From Leptolyngbya cf. ectocarpi LEGE 11479 (lineage in GTDB: Bacteria; Cyanobacteriota; Cyanobacteriia; Phormidesmidales; Phormidesmidaceae), in NCBI RefSeq assembly GCF_015207065.1, contig NZ_JADEXP010000016.1, positions 1 through 38,900 on the forward strand: DNA of 38,900 bases, written 5' to 3'. Position 1 is the first letter of the stretch. Each line of letters begins with the position of its first letter. Below, piece by piece: positions 25,472-34,007 of this stretch. The position numbers were made by a program, and so were the translations under genes. The notes beneath the pieces are model-generated. The model did not search any database and had not been told where the DNA came from. It worked only from the letters and a program-made list of their open reading frames with translations.

Positions 25472-26638
25472 GTGCTCGACGGTTTAATCAACGGCATATT
25501 TAACGGCATCAGCATTGGTGCAGTACTTCTGATTGTGGCCCTAGGTCTGGCTATTGTTTTTGGTCTCATGGGGGTAATTAACCTGGCCCATGGAGAACTG
25601 ATGATGCTAGGGGCCTACACAACCTATGTGGTCCAAAATGGCTTCAAGTCTTTGGGTGATGGCGCCCAAGACTTTTATATTTTTGCAGCCCTGCCATTAT
25701 CTTTTCTAGTGGCTGCTTTGGTCGGGTTGGCGCTGGAACGGAGTGTTATCCGACTGCTTTACGGACGTCCCTTAGAAACATTGCTGGCCACTTGGGGAGT
25801 GAGCCTAATCCTGCAGCAGTTTGTCCGCAGCGTTAGTTGGGCCATGATCGTTGGTATTTTGGCGGTGTGTCTGTTGCTCTTTGGCGGCCGGGCAGCCCTC
25901 AACAAGTTTGCTAATTTAGGACCGCGTCAGAAGCTGGCTAACTTTGTTGTTTTAGTGCTATCCGCTGGTATTGGGGTGACCCTGGGGCGCTCCTTGAATG
26001 GGAATGATGCCCTGGCAAAACCCTGGTTTAGCGCCCGTAATGTGGACGTGACTGCGCCTGGATGGTTGCAGGACAGCATTCGCGTGACAGATACCCTTTC
26101 CTTTCCAGCAGCGCGGATCTTTATCATCGTGCTGACCATTATTTGTTTGGTGGGGACGTTCTGGTTCTTGAACAAGTCTGCTTGGGGTCTGCGGATTCGT
26201 TCGGTTACTCAAAATCGCGATATGAGTGCCTGCTTAGGGATTCCAACTAAACGTGTCGATGCGCTTACATTTGCCCTGGGCTCCGGGTTAGCTGGGATTG
26301 CAGGCTGTGCGGTGACCCTGCTGGGCTCGGTGGGTCCTAATCTGGGGAGCAACTATATCGTGGATGCTTTTATGGTTGTAGTCGTAGGCGGTGTTGGCAA
26401 GCTGGTGGGCAGTATTGTTGCAGCCTTGCTCATCGGCATCGTTTCTTACATCTTAGGGTCCGGTACCCTGGTGCTGATGCTGCCCTCTAGCGAAGCTCTG
26501 CAGCCTCTGATTGATACGGCCACCTTTTTTGCCACCACCAGTATGGCTAAGGTGCTGGTATTTGCGCTGATTATTGCCTTCTTGCAGGTGAAGCCCGCTG
26601 GCTTGTTTCCTCAAAAAGGCCGTTCGGTGGAGGCATAA
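25472..26638 (+). CDS. urtB: Urea ABC transporter permease UrtB
   Basis: This 388-residue LivH-type permease has about nine membrane segments. It starts MLDGLINGIFNGISIGAVLL and continues GLAIVFGLMGVINLAHGELM, the family hallmark. The conserved RSVTQNRDMSACLGIPTKRV cytoplasmic loop contacts the ATPases, and TFALGSGLAGIAGCAVTLLG follows. The start codon is GTG. It pairs with UrtC to form the transmembrane path for urea. An insertion between residues about 125 and 200 is longer than in LivH, as usual for UrtB. Confidence 0.96.
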   Translation: MLDGLINGIFNGISIGAVLLIVALGLAIVFGLMGVINLAHGELMMLGAYTTYVVQNGFKSLGDGAQDFYIFAALPLSFLVAALVGLALERSVIRLLYGRPLETLLATWGVSLILQQFVRSVSWAMIVGILAVCLLLFGGRAALNKFANLGPRQKLANFVVLVLSAGIGVTLGRSLNGNDALAKPWFSARNVDVTAPGWLQDSIRVTDTLSFPAARIFIIVLTIICLVGTFWFLNKSAWGLRIRSVTQNRDMSACLGIPTKRVDALTFALGSGLAGIAGCAVTLLGSVGPNLGSNYIVDAFMVVVVGGVGKLVGSIVAALLIGIVSYILGSGTLVLMLPSSEALQPLIDTATFFATTSMAKVLVFALIIAFLQVKPAGLFPQKGRSVEA

Positions 26639-26640
26639 CG

Positions 26641-27795
26641 ATGATAGAGACAAAATCCGTGGGCAGCAAACAACGTAAACGCACCCTTGAAGCAGCCATT
26701 GTCATTGGTCTGACGTTATTTCTTATTTTTATTGCGCCCTTACTACTGAGCGGTTTTCGCCTGGGGCTGTTGGGGCGATTTTTGGCCCTGGCTATTGTTG
26801 CCCTGGGAGTCGATTTGATCTGGGGCTATACCGGTTTGCTGAGTCTGGGTCAGGGCATTTTCTTTGCCCTGGGGGGCTATGCCTTTGCCATGCATCTGCA
26901 GCTCAATGTGGCGGGGGATGGCATTCCTGAATTCTTTGGTCTGTATGGTGTTTCAGAGCTGCCGTGGTTTTGGCAGCCGTTTTACTCGTTACCGGTGACT
27001 TTGATTGCCATTGTGGTGCTCCCTGGCATTGTGGCGGGATTGCTGGGCTATCTGGTGTTTCGTAACCGAATTCGAGGCGTTTATTTCTCAATTTTGACCC
27101 AGGCGATGCTGGTGGTCTTTTTCAACTTTTTTAACGGCCAGCAAAAGTTGATTAACGGTACCAATGGTCTCACCACCGATACAACCATGCTATTTGGGCA
27201 GCAGGTGGGTAGCGATCGCATGCAGTTTGCCTTCTATATCGCCACCGTTCTCGTCCTGGCCCTCACCTATGGCCTCTGTCGCTGGCTCACCCGCGGCCGC
27301 TTTGGCCGGTTACTGATCGCCATTCGCGATGACGAAAACCGGCTCCGGTTCTCTGGCTATAACCCTGCCATGTTCAAAGTGCTGGTCTTTGCCGTCGCTG
27401 GCGGTATTGCGGGTGCAGCGGGTGCCCTTTACACCGTCCAGTCCAGCGGCATCACCCCGCAATATATGAGCGTTGCCTTCTCCATTGAAATGGTGATTTG
27501 GGTAGCCGTTGGCGGTCGCGCCACCCTGGGGGGTGCCGTCCTCGGTGCTCTCGTGGTGAACTGGGCCCAGGCCCTACTCAGTGAGCAATTTCCTGAAGTC
27601 TGGCTATTTTTCCAAGGCGCGCTCTTTTTGCTAGTCGTCACCGTGCTCCCCAAGGGGATTGTCGGCTGGCTTAGAGACGACGCCGTCCGACAGATTCGTG
27701 ACCTACTCGGTCTCCAACCCCAGCTCACCACCTACCCTGACATTGAGCTAGACCCCGACACCCAACGCGAACAGCGCGAACTAGCCGGCAAATAG
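26641..27795 (+). CDS. urtC: Urea ABC transporter permease UrtC
   Basis: This is a 384-residue LivM-type permease. Key blocks are LIWGYTGLLSLGQGIFFALG, RGVYFSILTQAMLVVFFNFF, RLLIAIRDDENRLRFSGYNP and VFAVAGGIAGAAGALYTVQS. The C-terminal tail is cytoplasmic and polar. It starts 2 bases after the urtB stop and forms the second membrane subunit of the urea channel. It is complete with no unusual features. Confidence 0.96.
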   Translation: MIETKSVGSKQRKRTLEAAIVIGLTLFLIFIAPLLLSGFRLGLLGRFLALAIVALGVDLIWGYTGLLSLGQGIFFALGGYAFAMHLQLNVAGDGIPEFFGLYGVSELPWFWQPFYSLPVTLIAIVVLPGIVAGLLGYLVFRNRIRGVYFSILTQAMLVVFFNFFNGQQKLINGTNGLTTDTTMLFGQQVGSDRMQFAFYIATVLVLALTYGLCRWLTRGRFGRLLIAIRDDENRLRFSGYNPAMFKVLVFAVAGGIAGAAGALYTVQSSGITPQYMSVAFSIEMVIWVAVGGRATLGGAVLGALVVNWAQALLSEQFPEVWLFFQGALFLLVVTVLPKGIVGWLRDDAVRQIRDLLGLQPQLTTYPDIELDPDTQREQRELAGK

Positions 27796-27839
27796 ACCAC
27801 CGACACGCCCAGCGCACTCCCATCCAACGTCTTCCTGCA

Positions 27840-28964
27840 ATGGCAACCAAAATCCTCGAAATCGACGACCTCACCGTCAGCTTTGATGGCTTCAAGGCCC
27901 TCAACAACCTTACCTTCTCCATGAACGAGGGTGAGCTGCGGGTGATCATCGGTCCCAACGGTGCAGGCAAAACCACCTTCCTAGATGTAATTACCGGCAA
28001 GGTCCAGCCCACCCAAGGCAAAGTAAAATTCAAAGGCAAAAAACTCAGCGGTCGAGCTGAACACGACATTGCCCGTCTGGGTATCGGGCGCAAGTTTCAA
28101 ACCCCGCGCATATACCTCAATCTGACGCCGCGCGAAAATTTAGAGCTGTGCTGTAACCAAAACAAAAACGTACTGGCCACCCTGCTCAAACCCACACCCA
28201 AAGCCGAGCGTCGTACCGTCGGCGGACTGCTAGAAACCATTGGTCTAGACCACAAGGCCGACAAAGCTGCTGCCCTCCTCTCCCATGGCGAAAAACAGTG
28301 GTTGGAGATCGGCATGCTAGTGGCCCAGTCTCCCGATTTACTCCTGGTTGATGAACCGGTTGCCGGTCTTACCGATGAAGAAACCGAACGCACGGGTGAG
28401 TTGCTGATTGCTTTAGCTGAAAGTCATTCCGTCATCGTCATCGAGCACGATATGGAATTTGTCCGCCAAATCGCTCGCCAGGTGACTGTGCTCCACGAGG
28501 GCTCTGTCCTCTGTGAGGGCACCATGGATCAAGTCCAAAACGATCCCCGTGTAATTGAAGTGTACCTGGGCACCGAAACCTCAGTCACGCCAGAACAGAT
28601 GCTGTTGCTGCGGATTGCCGCTACCATGGCCTGGGCTGATGGTGACTTTGAAGCAGCTGAGCAGGAGCTGATCCTGGAGCGTCTCAGTCATCAGTTTGCT
28701 CCGGCCACCGAGGATCGAGCCGCCCTAAAAACAGAATTGAAGGACTTACTTGCCAAGAAAATTCCGTTAGAAGAGCTGGTTCCTCAGCTGCAAACCCCAG
28801 CCCAGCGGGAACAGGCCCTAATGCTTAGCTATGAGGTAATTGGCGAAAATCAGATCAACCCAGCTGAAGCGTCTGCCTATCATAAACTGCTAACCCTTCT
28901 AGATTTACCGCCAGAGACGGTAAGCCGCTTGGAAGCCGCTACCCAAATTAGCCATGGAGGGTAG
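27840..28964 (+). CDS. urtD: Urea ABC transporter ATPase UrtD with C-terminal TerB-like domain
   Basis: Residues 1-247 are a LivG-type ATPase: Walker A GPNGAGKT (38-45), signature LSHGE (147-151), Walker B LLLVDEP (167-173), H-loop His203, and the UrtD-typical EVYLGTE end. Most UrtD proteins stop there. This one continues for about 125 residues without a break: MLLLRIAATMAWADGDFEAA, EQELILERLSHQF, then LVPQLQTPAQREQALMLSYE and ASAYHKLLTLLDLPPETVSR. The extension is all-helical with an acidic A-D-G-D-F-x-x-x-E loop, resembling TerB-like (tellurite resistance) domains that bind metal or act as membrane-associated sensors. The fusion is seen directly; the domain name is by pattern. It may regulate transport. 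Confidence 0.93.
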   Translation: MATKILEIDDLTVSFDGFKALNNLTFSMNEGELRVIIGPNGAGKTTFLDVITGKVQPTQGKVKFKGKKLSGRAEHDIARLGIGRKFQTPRIYLNLTPRENLELCCNQNKNVLATLLKPTPKAERRTVGGLLETIGLDHKADKAAALLSHGEKQWLEIGMLVAQSPDLLLVDEPVAGLTDEETERTGELLIALAESHSVIVIEHDMEFVRQIARQVTVLHEGSVLCEGTMDQVQNDPRVIEVYLGTETSVTPEQMLLLRIAATMAWADGDFEAAEQELILERLSHQFAPATEDRAALKTELKDLLAKKIPLEELVPQLQTPAQREQALMLSYEVIGENQINPAEASAYHKLLTLLDLPPETVSRLEAATQISHGG

Positions 28965-29027
28965 CCAAACCTTTCACCTATCAACCTCAAATTTCAATAG
29001 ATCTGCGCCCTTAGCAACCCCCTTACC

Positions 29028-29783
29028 ATGACAACGACTGCTGCTCAGCCCACCCAGCCGGTTCCTGCCACAGCCCCTATGCTCAAGATTTCAGGGCTCA
29101 ACTTTTATTATGGTGAGAGCCACATTTTACGAGATGTCGATCTCACTGTCCCCAAAGGCCAAATGGTGTGTTTGATTGGTCGTAATGGTGTGGGTAAAAC
29201 CACCCTGCTCAAAAATATTATCGGGCTGTTGTCGTCGCGTAGCGGTGTGATTAACTACGATGGCCAGCCGATCAATGCCCTCACCGCCGACCGTAGAGCC
29301 CGAGCCGGGATTGGCTATGTTCCTCAGGGACGAGAAATTATCCCCAGACTCAGCGTTAAAGAGAATCTTCTCATTGGCTTAGAAGCGCTGGGAAATCGTG
29401 CACCCAAGGCAAAAAAAGAAATTCCTGAGCTAATCTTTGAGTTGTTCCCTGTCCTCAAAACGATGCTGTCTCGCATGGGAGGCGATCTCAGCGGTGGGCA
29501 ACAACAGCAGTTGTCCATTGCCCGTGCCCTAATGGGGCAACCTCAGCTGTTGCTGCTGGATGAACCCACTGAAGGGATTCAACCCTCCATTATTCTCGAC
29601 ATTGAAAACGCCGTTCGACGCATTATTGAAACCACGGGTATTTCCGTATTGCTGGTGGAGCAGCATCTGCACTTTGTCCGTCAAGCTGACTATTACTATG
29701 CCATGCAAAAAGGGGGCATCGTCGCCTCAGGCGCCACCGAGCAGCTCAGTAATGATGTCATTCAAGAGTTTTTAGCGGTTTAG
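29028..29783 (+). CDS. urtE: Urea ABC transporter ATPase UrtE
   Basis: This is a LivF-type ATPase of up to 251 residues. Recognisable from LKISGLNFYYGESHILRDVD onward, it has Walker A GRNGVGKT, GIGYVPQGREIIPRLSVKEN, signature DLSGGQQQQLSIARAL, Walker B LLLLDEPTEGIQ and H-loop VEQHLHF. It pairs with UrtD to power urea import. The family start is often the second Met (29079, MLKIS); the first 17 residues are Thr/Pro/Ala-rich and may not be translated. A 10-bp hairpin 54 bases past the stop probably marks the operon end. Confidence 0.95.
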   Translation: MTTTAAQPTQPVPATAPMLKISGLNFYYGESHILRDVDLTVPKGQMVCLIGRNGVGKTTLLKNIIGLLSSRSGVINYDGQPINALTADRRARAGIGYVPQGREIIPRLSVKENLLIGLEALGNRAPKAKKEIPELIFELFPVLKTMLSRMGGDLSGGQQQQLSIARALMGQPQLLLLDEPTEGIQPSIILDIENAVRRIIETTGISVLLVEQHLHFVRQADYYYAMQKGGIVASGATEQLSNDVIQEFLAV

Positions 29784-30076
29784 AGGTGTGGCTTATCAGG
29801 GCACCCATGCTAGGCGAATTTCTGTCTTGGCCTATGGACGCTTTTTTAACTAAAAGACTCATAAAAAAAGCGTAAAAACCTTGATTTTTAAGGATATTTT
29901 TTGATTTACCCGCCTTTTCGATACATTGTGAAACATTTAGATATCTTGTGCTCTGTGTAACTGGCTTTTCCCAGAAAACACTGATATATTTTTTGAACTC
30001 ACTTTGTGGCCAAAAAATATTGGTTTTCACCGTGAGACACACACAGGACACCTCGAGTGTAAGGAAAGTTATAGGT
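29784..30076. other. Gap between urtE and mscL
   Basis: These 293 bases hold the candidate urt-operon hairpins at the start. The rest is AT-rich sequence that should carry the mscL promoter; I could not single out a convincing pair of -35/-10 boxes. Confidence 0.3.
29838..29873 (+). terminator. Hairpin downstream of the urt operon
   Basis: ACGCTTTTTT (29838-29847) is exactly complementary to AAAAAAGCGT (29864-29873) around a 16-base loop. A second weak A/T-flanked stem (AAAACCTT...AAGG) with a T-run follows at about 29873-29902. Together they may end or protect the urtABCDE transcript. The stem is AT-rich, so the terminator call is moderate. Confidence 0.4.
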
Positions 30077-30508
30077 ATGGTAAGTAGACAGGCTCGTTCC
30101 AATGCTGTGAATTCTGCCGGGGGATTCATGAATGATTTTCGTGAATTTTTACTGCGTGGCAATGTTGTTGACTTAGCGGTAGCCGTTGTTATTGGTGGCG
30201 CTTTTGGTGCTGTTATTACCTCATTTATTGAGGATATCATTACGCCTCTGTTGCTCAATCCTGCGCTTAAGGCAGCTAACGTTGAGGATATTGCCGCTTT
30301 ATCTGCCAACGGTATCAAGTACGGTCTCTTTTTATCGACCGTGATCAATTTTGTAGTTATTGCCTTTATCCTGTTCATACTCATCCGCACATTTGAGCGG
30401 ATGAAGCGGACTGAAGAGGTAGATGCTGCTCCTACAGAACCCACAACTGATGAAAAGCTCAACGATACCTTAGGGCGTCTGACCGGTTTTCTAGAGCAGC
30501 GCATGTAA
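30077..30508 (+). CDS. mscL: Large-conductance mechanosensitive channel MscL
   Basis: This 143-residue protein carries the MscL signature FREFLLRGNVVDLAVAVVIG followed by GAFGAVITSFIEDIITPLL (TM1). TM2 is FLSTVINFVVIAFILFILIR, and the charged C-terminal helix starts at FERMKR and ends TLGRLTGFLEQRM. The homopentameric channel opens under membrane tension to release solutes during osmotic downshock. I chose the ATG at 30077, preceded by AAGGAAAG; the frame is open further upstream but that part is unlike MscL. A good terminator follows 62 bases after the stop. Confidence 0.95.
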   Translation: MVSRQARSNAVNSAGGFMNDFREFLLRGNVVDLAVAVVIGGAFGAVITSFIEDIITPLLLNPALKAANVEDIAALSANGIKYGLFLSTVINFVVIAFILFILIRTFERMKRTEEVDAAPTEPTTDEKLNDTLGRLTGFLEQRM

Positions 30509-30569
30509 TCGTTTGCATTCGTCCTCTACGGTATGCGTCTACGGTATTTGCTAAATCAATATGCTTAAG

Positions 30570-30605
30570 CAGCAAGCTGGGATAATGGCCTGGCTTGCTG
30601 TTTTT
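30570..30605 (+). terminator. Rho-independent terminator after mscL
   Basis: CAGCAAGC (30570-30577) pairs with GCTTGCTG (30593-30600), extended inward by two G-U and two G-C pairs. Five Ts follow at 30601-30605. It ends just 10 bases before the purU GTG, so purU must rely on read-through or on a promoter within or just before the hairpin. Confidence 0.75.
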
Positions 30606-30615
30606 AATGTGACCT

Positions 30616-31470
30616 GTGACTTCACCCACTGCAACACTTTTAATTTCTTGCCCTGACCAGCAGGGGCTGGTGGCTAAAATTGCCAATTTTATCTATGCCA
30701 ATGGAGGCAATGTGGTTCATGCTGACCAGCATCGAGATGAGCCGTCGGAGCTATTTTTGTCCCGAATCGAATGGCAGCTGGCGGGGTTTAATTTAACGCG
30801 GGAGCTGATTGGTCCTGCCTTTGACTCGATTGCCAAACCCTTGGGGGCGACATGGCAGCTGCACTTCTCCGATGTGGTACCCCGCATGGCACTGTGGGTA
30901 AGCAAACAGAATCACTGTTTGCTGGATTTACTCTGGCGACACCAGGCGGGTGAACTAGCTGCAGAGATTCCGCTGATTGTGAGCAATCATGAGACACTCC
31001 AGCCCATTGCTGAGCAGTTTAATATTGCCTTTCACCATATTCCGATAACAAAGGCGACTAAATCTGAGCAAGAAGCCAAACAGCTGGCATTGCTCAAAGA
31101 ACACGCCATTGATGTGGTGGTGCTAGCGAAATATATGCAAATTCTCAGCCCTGACTTTCTCAGTCAGTTTCCTCAGGTGATTAACATTCATCACTCGTTT
31201 TTGCCTGCGTTCGTGGGGGCTAATCCTTACCATCGTGCCTATGAACGGGGGGTAAAAATTATTGGAGCGACGGGACACTATGTGACGTCAGACTTGGATG
31301 CGGGACCAATTATTGAGCAGGATGTGGTCCGGGTGAGCCATCGCGACCAGGTGAGTGATTTAATTCGTAAGGGTAAGGATCTTGAGCGGGTGGTCTTGGC
31401 CCGTGCTGTGCGGCTACATTTGCAAAATCGGGTTTTGGTATACGGTAACCGTACGGTGGTGTTTGCTTAA
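30616..31470 (+). CDS. purU: Formyltetrahydrofolate deformylase PurU
   Basis: This 284-residue protein has an N-terminal ACT domain (about 5-85: LLISCPDQQGLVAKIANFIY, ANGGNVVHADQH) and a formyltransferase-like catalytic domain. The catalytic region includes VVLAKYMQILSPDFLSQFPQ, then VINIHHSFLPAFVGANPYHR, AYERGVKIIGATGHYVTSDL and DAGPIIEQDV, with the Asn-x-His and Asp of the active site. It hydrolyses 10-formyl-THF to formate and THF, balancing the one-carbon pool; the ACT domain binds Met/Gly in E. coli. The start is GTG at 30616. It converges on the toxin gene, whose original frame ends 4 bases away. Confidence 0.96.
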   Translation: MTSPTATLLISCPDQQGLVAKIANFIYANGGNVVHADQHRDEPSELFLSRIEWQLAGFNLTRELIGPAFDSIAKPLGATWQLHFSDVVPRMALWVSKQNHCLLDLLWRHQAGELAAEIPLIVSNHETLQPIAEQFNIAFHHIPITKATKSEQEAKQLALLKEHAIDVVVLAKYMQILSPDFLSQFPQVINIHHSFLPAFVGANPYHRAYERGVKIIGATGHYVTSDLDAGPIIEQDVVRVSHRDQVSDLIRKGKDLERVVLARAVRLHLQNRVLVYGNRTVVFA

Positions 31471-31496
31471 AACATTAATAATATTGGGATATTTTG

Positions 31497-31879
31497 CTAA
31501 ATGACATTGACTGAGTATGCACGAATTGCTTTGTCTGCTGTCGCAAGCAGTAAACTCTTCTGTAATGCTTGGCAGATAAGCATCCTATCAAACGGATCAC
31601 GGTGTAACGGTGGTAGATGCTCAACTGGACCACGCTATTTTCATCAAGAGCAAGGCTACTAATCTGATGTAAGGTGCGCTGTTTCGGTAAATATATTCCA
31701 GGATGTTCTGGCAGAGGTAATTTACCTAATTGATACTTGACAATCGCCTCCCAGATTGAAACTGCACTGAGATAGACTTCATTAGCTGGATTGCGAATTG
31801 CATCCCGAATGTCGTTTGATAACCGAGTATCGCCACTGATAAACCACAAGAAGATATGCGTATCTAATAGAATTCTCAT
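31497..31879 (-). pseudogene. VapC-type PIN-domain toxin, frameshifted
   Basis: The first 87 codons read as a VapC-like PIN toxin: MRILLDTHIFLWFISGD with the first catalytic Asp, then YLSAVSIWEAIVKYQLGKL with the Glu. After LDENSVVQLS the frame switches to nonsense-like sequence and stops at 31475. In another frame, starting at 31619, the expected C-terminus appears: HLPPLHRDPFDRMLICQALQ, then KSLLLATADKAIRAYSVNVI and TAG at 31497-31499. One missing base near 31619-31621 explains it; the repaired length of about 127 residues is normal. The lost part holds the third acidic site (HRDPFDR), so the product should be inactive unless the shift is recoded or a sequencing error. It overlaps the antitoxin by 4 bases. 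Confidence 0.85.
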
Positions 31880-32112
31880 TTGCCCTCAAATGAATTCAGT
31901 AAGTCCTCTGGTAGCGGCGCATCAAAATCATCTGGAACAGTAAACTCCCCTGTACATAGACCAAATGGCCTCAACTGCTGACTGTTATCGACAGGTCTAA
32001 GTTCAGCAATTGGTTGATCGAGATGAACAATAACAACCGTTTCACCCGCCTCCACCTGGCGCAAATACTTGAGCGGATCGCGTTGGATATCGTCAACTGT
32101 TATATGAACCAT
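31876..32112 (-). CDS. Phd/YefM-type antitoxin
   Basis: This 78-residue protein starts MVHITVDDIQRDPLKYLRQV, then EAGETVVIVHLDQPIAELRP. This matches the DNA-binding/dimerisation half of Phd-like antitoxins, which often read as x-x-G-E-x-V-x-I-x-x-x-x-x-P-I-A-E-L-R-P. The C-terminal part (FGLCTGEFTVPDDFDAPLPE, DLLNSFEG) is the toxin-neutralising tail commonly seen next to PIN toxins in cyanobacteria. Its stop overlaps the toxin start (ATGA). Because the toxin is broken, the antitoxin is intact but probably orphaned. Confidence 0.85.
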   Translation of the reverse strand: MVHITVDDIQRDPLKYLRQVEAGETVVIVHLDQPIAELRPVDNSQQLRPFGLCTGEFTVPDDFDAPLPEDLLNSFEGK

Positions 32113-32261
32113 GGCAAACTTTATCCTGCAAAATTACAATTTTATACTTCTTTGAAGTGTTAACTAGTATCCTGACAGCCATCATCTTGGATTGAAGGAT
32201 TCTGATTGATTACTCGTCAGGTCTTGTTCCTTACGATAAGCTCTAGACATGCAAAATTTGC

Positions 32262-32348
32262 CGTTGCTGATTTAGGGGATAGGCCAATCTGGTAATGATG
32301 CAATTGATCAGCACTCTTCAGATGAAATCATCCCGGGGATCAGCAACG
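32262..32348. repeat. 87-base element with inverted ends
   Basis: CGTTGCTGAT (32262-32271) and ATCAGCAACG (32339-32348) are perfect inverted ends. The next bases inward (TTAGGGGAT and CATCCCGGGG) also pair partly, giving an imperfect stem of about 19 bases around a 50-base loop. It lies between the antitoxin gene and the ppx stop. The ends resemble short dispersed elements found between cyanobacterial genes, but no second copy is in the window. Confidence 0.4.
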
Positions 32349-32403
32349 CCCAAAATTTATTACCTGAGTTAGTAATGTGAAATTAATTCGTGAGGGGGTA
32401 AGG

Positions 32404-33933
32404 CTATGCTTGAATGTCAATGTCACGTTTTAAGGCTGTGGCTAGGACGTTGCGATCGCACCCAGCGGCCCAAAGCTCCAGATCAACCTTGCCGGTACTT
32501 TTTACCCTAATCTTTACCGATGTGTCTGAGATCTTGCAGTTAATTCCTGTTACCCGCTGGTTTTTCGTTTTATCCAAACTAACGGCTATCCTCAACATAC
32601 CTGAGAGAGTTTGTACAATCCGGCGATGAGATTTTGATAACCGTCTAAATCTCTTATGATTCTTAGTCGGTGCGGCCTTGCAATGGTAGCGCGCCAAATG
32701 ACCCATCAGTAAAATCTCTTCGTCTGTAAAGCCTCGCAGATCGGCGCGACTGATAATATATCGCGAGTTTTTATGATGTTTTTGGAATGAAATATATTGG
32801 CCCACATCGTGGAGCAGGGCGGCAAATTCCAACAGCTCCCGTTCGAACGTATCGTATTGATGTAAGTCTTGAGTTTGGTCAAACAGCTGTAGGGCTAAAT
32901 TAGCAACGTGGCAGTTTTGTTGCCAATCAGCCTGATATTTCTGCACCAGCTGGGCTGCCTTACGGTAGCGTAGATTTGCCTGGGGTAGAAATGTTTCCAC
33001 CTCATGGGAATGCCGTTCCAGATAGTCTAAGATCATGCCTTCTCTCAAAGACGCCTCACAGAGGGTGATCTCCTTAGCGTTTGCGATCTCTAAAAGCTTG
33101 ACTAGCAAAATCCCGCCCAGATGGATAGCATCCGCCCGTTTATCGCTAATTCCCTCCACCTTTGCCCGTTTTTCTAGCTTTTTTCCCAACAGCCCTTGAG
33201 TCAGGTCTGCAATATGGGTGAGCGATACTACCTCAGCATTGACCGAGCGGAGCGACTCTCCAGTTGCCTTGAGATGGGCCGCTTCTCCCAGGGTACGGAT
33301 AGTGCCAGAGGTGCCAATCACCTGGTCAAACCCTAGGGACTGAATCTGATCTAGCGTTTTCTGCGCAACAAACTGAATATGTGCTTCTAGCACACTGCGG
33401 CCTTCTTCACCAACAGGACCCTTATCTTCAAACATATCCAGCAGTCGGAGCACACCTAGCTGTAGGCTATCTCCAAACAGTACGTCCTGCCGGTTGCCCA
33501 CAACAGTTTCTGTACTGCCGCCGCCAATGTCAATCACCAGCGCAGTGCGGTCTTCTAGGGCAATCGAGTTGCGAACGGCTAAAAAAATTAGCCGGGCTTC
33601 TTCCTTGCCAGAAATGATTTTAGGAGAAATCCCGGTCTGTTGAATAACTTTATTAATAAACGCTTCGCCGTTTTGCGCTTCTCGGATAGCGCTAGTGGCC
33701 GCTGTGATCACCGCATCTACGCCGCGCTGTTCGGCCAGGCGCACATAGCGACTAATGGTTTCTACACCCAAGTTAAAAGCGCGATCGCTCAATCGATTAG
33801 TGGCAAATACCCCGACTCCGAGCTTTACCATCTCCTTCTCACGCTCGATCACTTCAAAGTTTCGCTGCGCAATCACATCCACAATAATCATGTGAATCGA
33901 GTTGGTACCGATGTCGATTGCAGCCAGCTTCAT
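32404..33933 (-). CDS. ppx: Ppx/GppA phosphatase (exopolyphosphatase)
   Basis: This 509-residue protein has the actin-like ASKHA fold: phosphate-1 motif MKLAAIDIGTNSIHMIIVDV, then AATSAIREAQNGEAFI, a catalytic Glu region ISGKEEARLIFLAVR and phosphate-2 motif LVIDIGGGSTETVVG. A C-terminal HD-like helical domain follows, with FAALLHDVGQYISFQKHHKN. Members remove terminal phosphate from polyphosphate and/or hydrolyse pppGpp; the two activities cannot be separated by eye. Length and domain order fit the long form found in cyanobacteria. It is transcribed on the minus strand 74 bases downstream of the polyamine-type transporter genes, so co-transcription is possible. Confidence 0.94.
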   Translation of the reverse strand: MKLAAIDIGTNSIHMIIVDVIAQRNFEVIEREKEMVKLGVGVFATNRLSDRAFNLGVETISRYVRLAEQRGVDAVITAATSAIREAQNGEAFINKVIQQTGISPKIISGKEEARLIFLAVRNSIALEDRTALVIDIGGGSTETVVGNRQDVLFGDSLQLGVLRLLDMFEDKGPVGEEGRSVLEAHIQFVAQKTLDQIQSLGFDQVIGTSGTIRTLGEAAHLKATGESLRSVNAEVVSLTHIADLTQGLLGKKLEKRAKVEGISDKRADAIHLGGILLVKLLEIANAKEITLCEASLREGMILDYLERHSHEVETFLPQANLRYRKAAQLVQKYQADWQQNCHVANLALQLFDQTQDLHQYDTFERELLEFAALLHDVGQYISFQKHHKNSRYIISRADLRGFTDEEILLMGHLARYHCKAAPTKNHKRFRRLSKSHRRIVQTLSGMLRIAVSLDKTKNQRVTGINCKISDTSVKIRVKSTGKVDLELWAAGCDRNVLATALKRDIDIQA

Positions 33934-34007
33934 GAATAACCAAGATGAGTTTTACTCATCATAGTCTTCCGTTGTCATTTGCTTAATACGGTGGTCACAA
34001 TGCTTGA

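Noticed and set aside
29758-30504. Minus-strand open frame (248 codons) covering mscL
   Set aside because: Ser/Arg-rich shadow of mscL and its upstream region with no recognisable domain.
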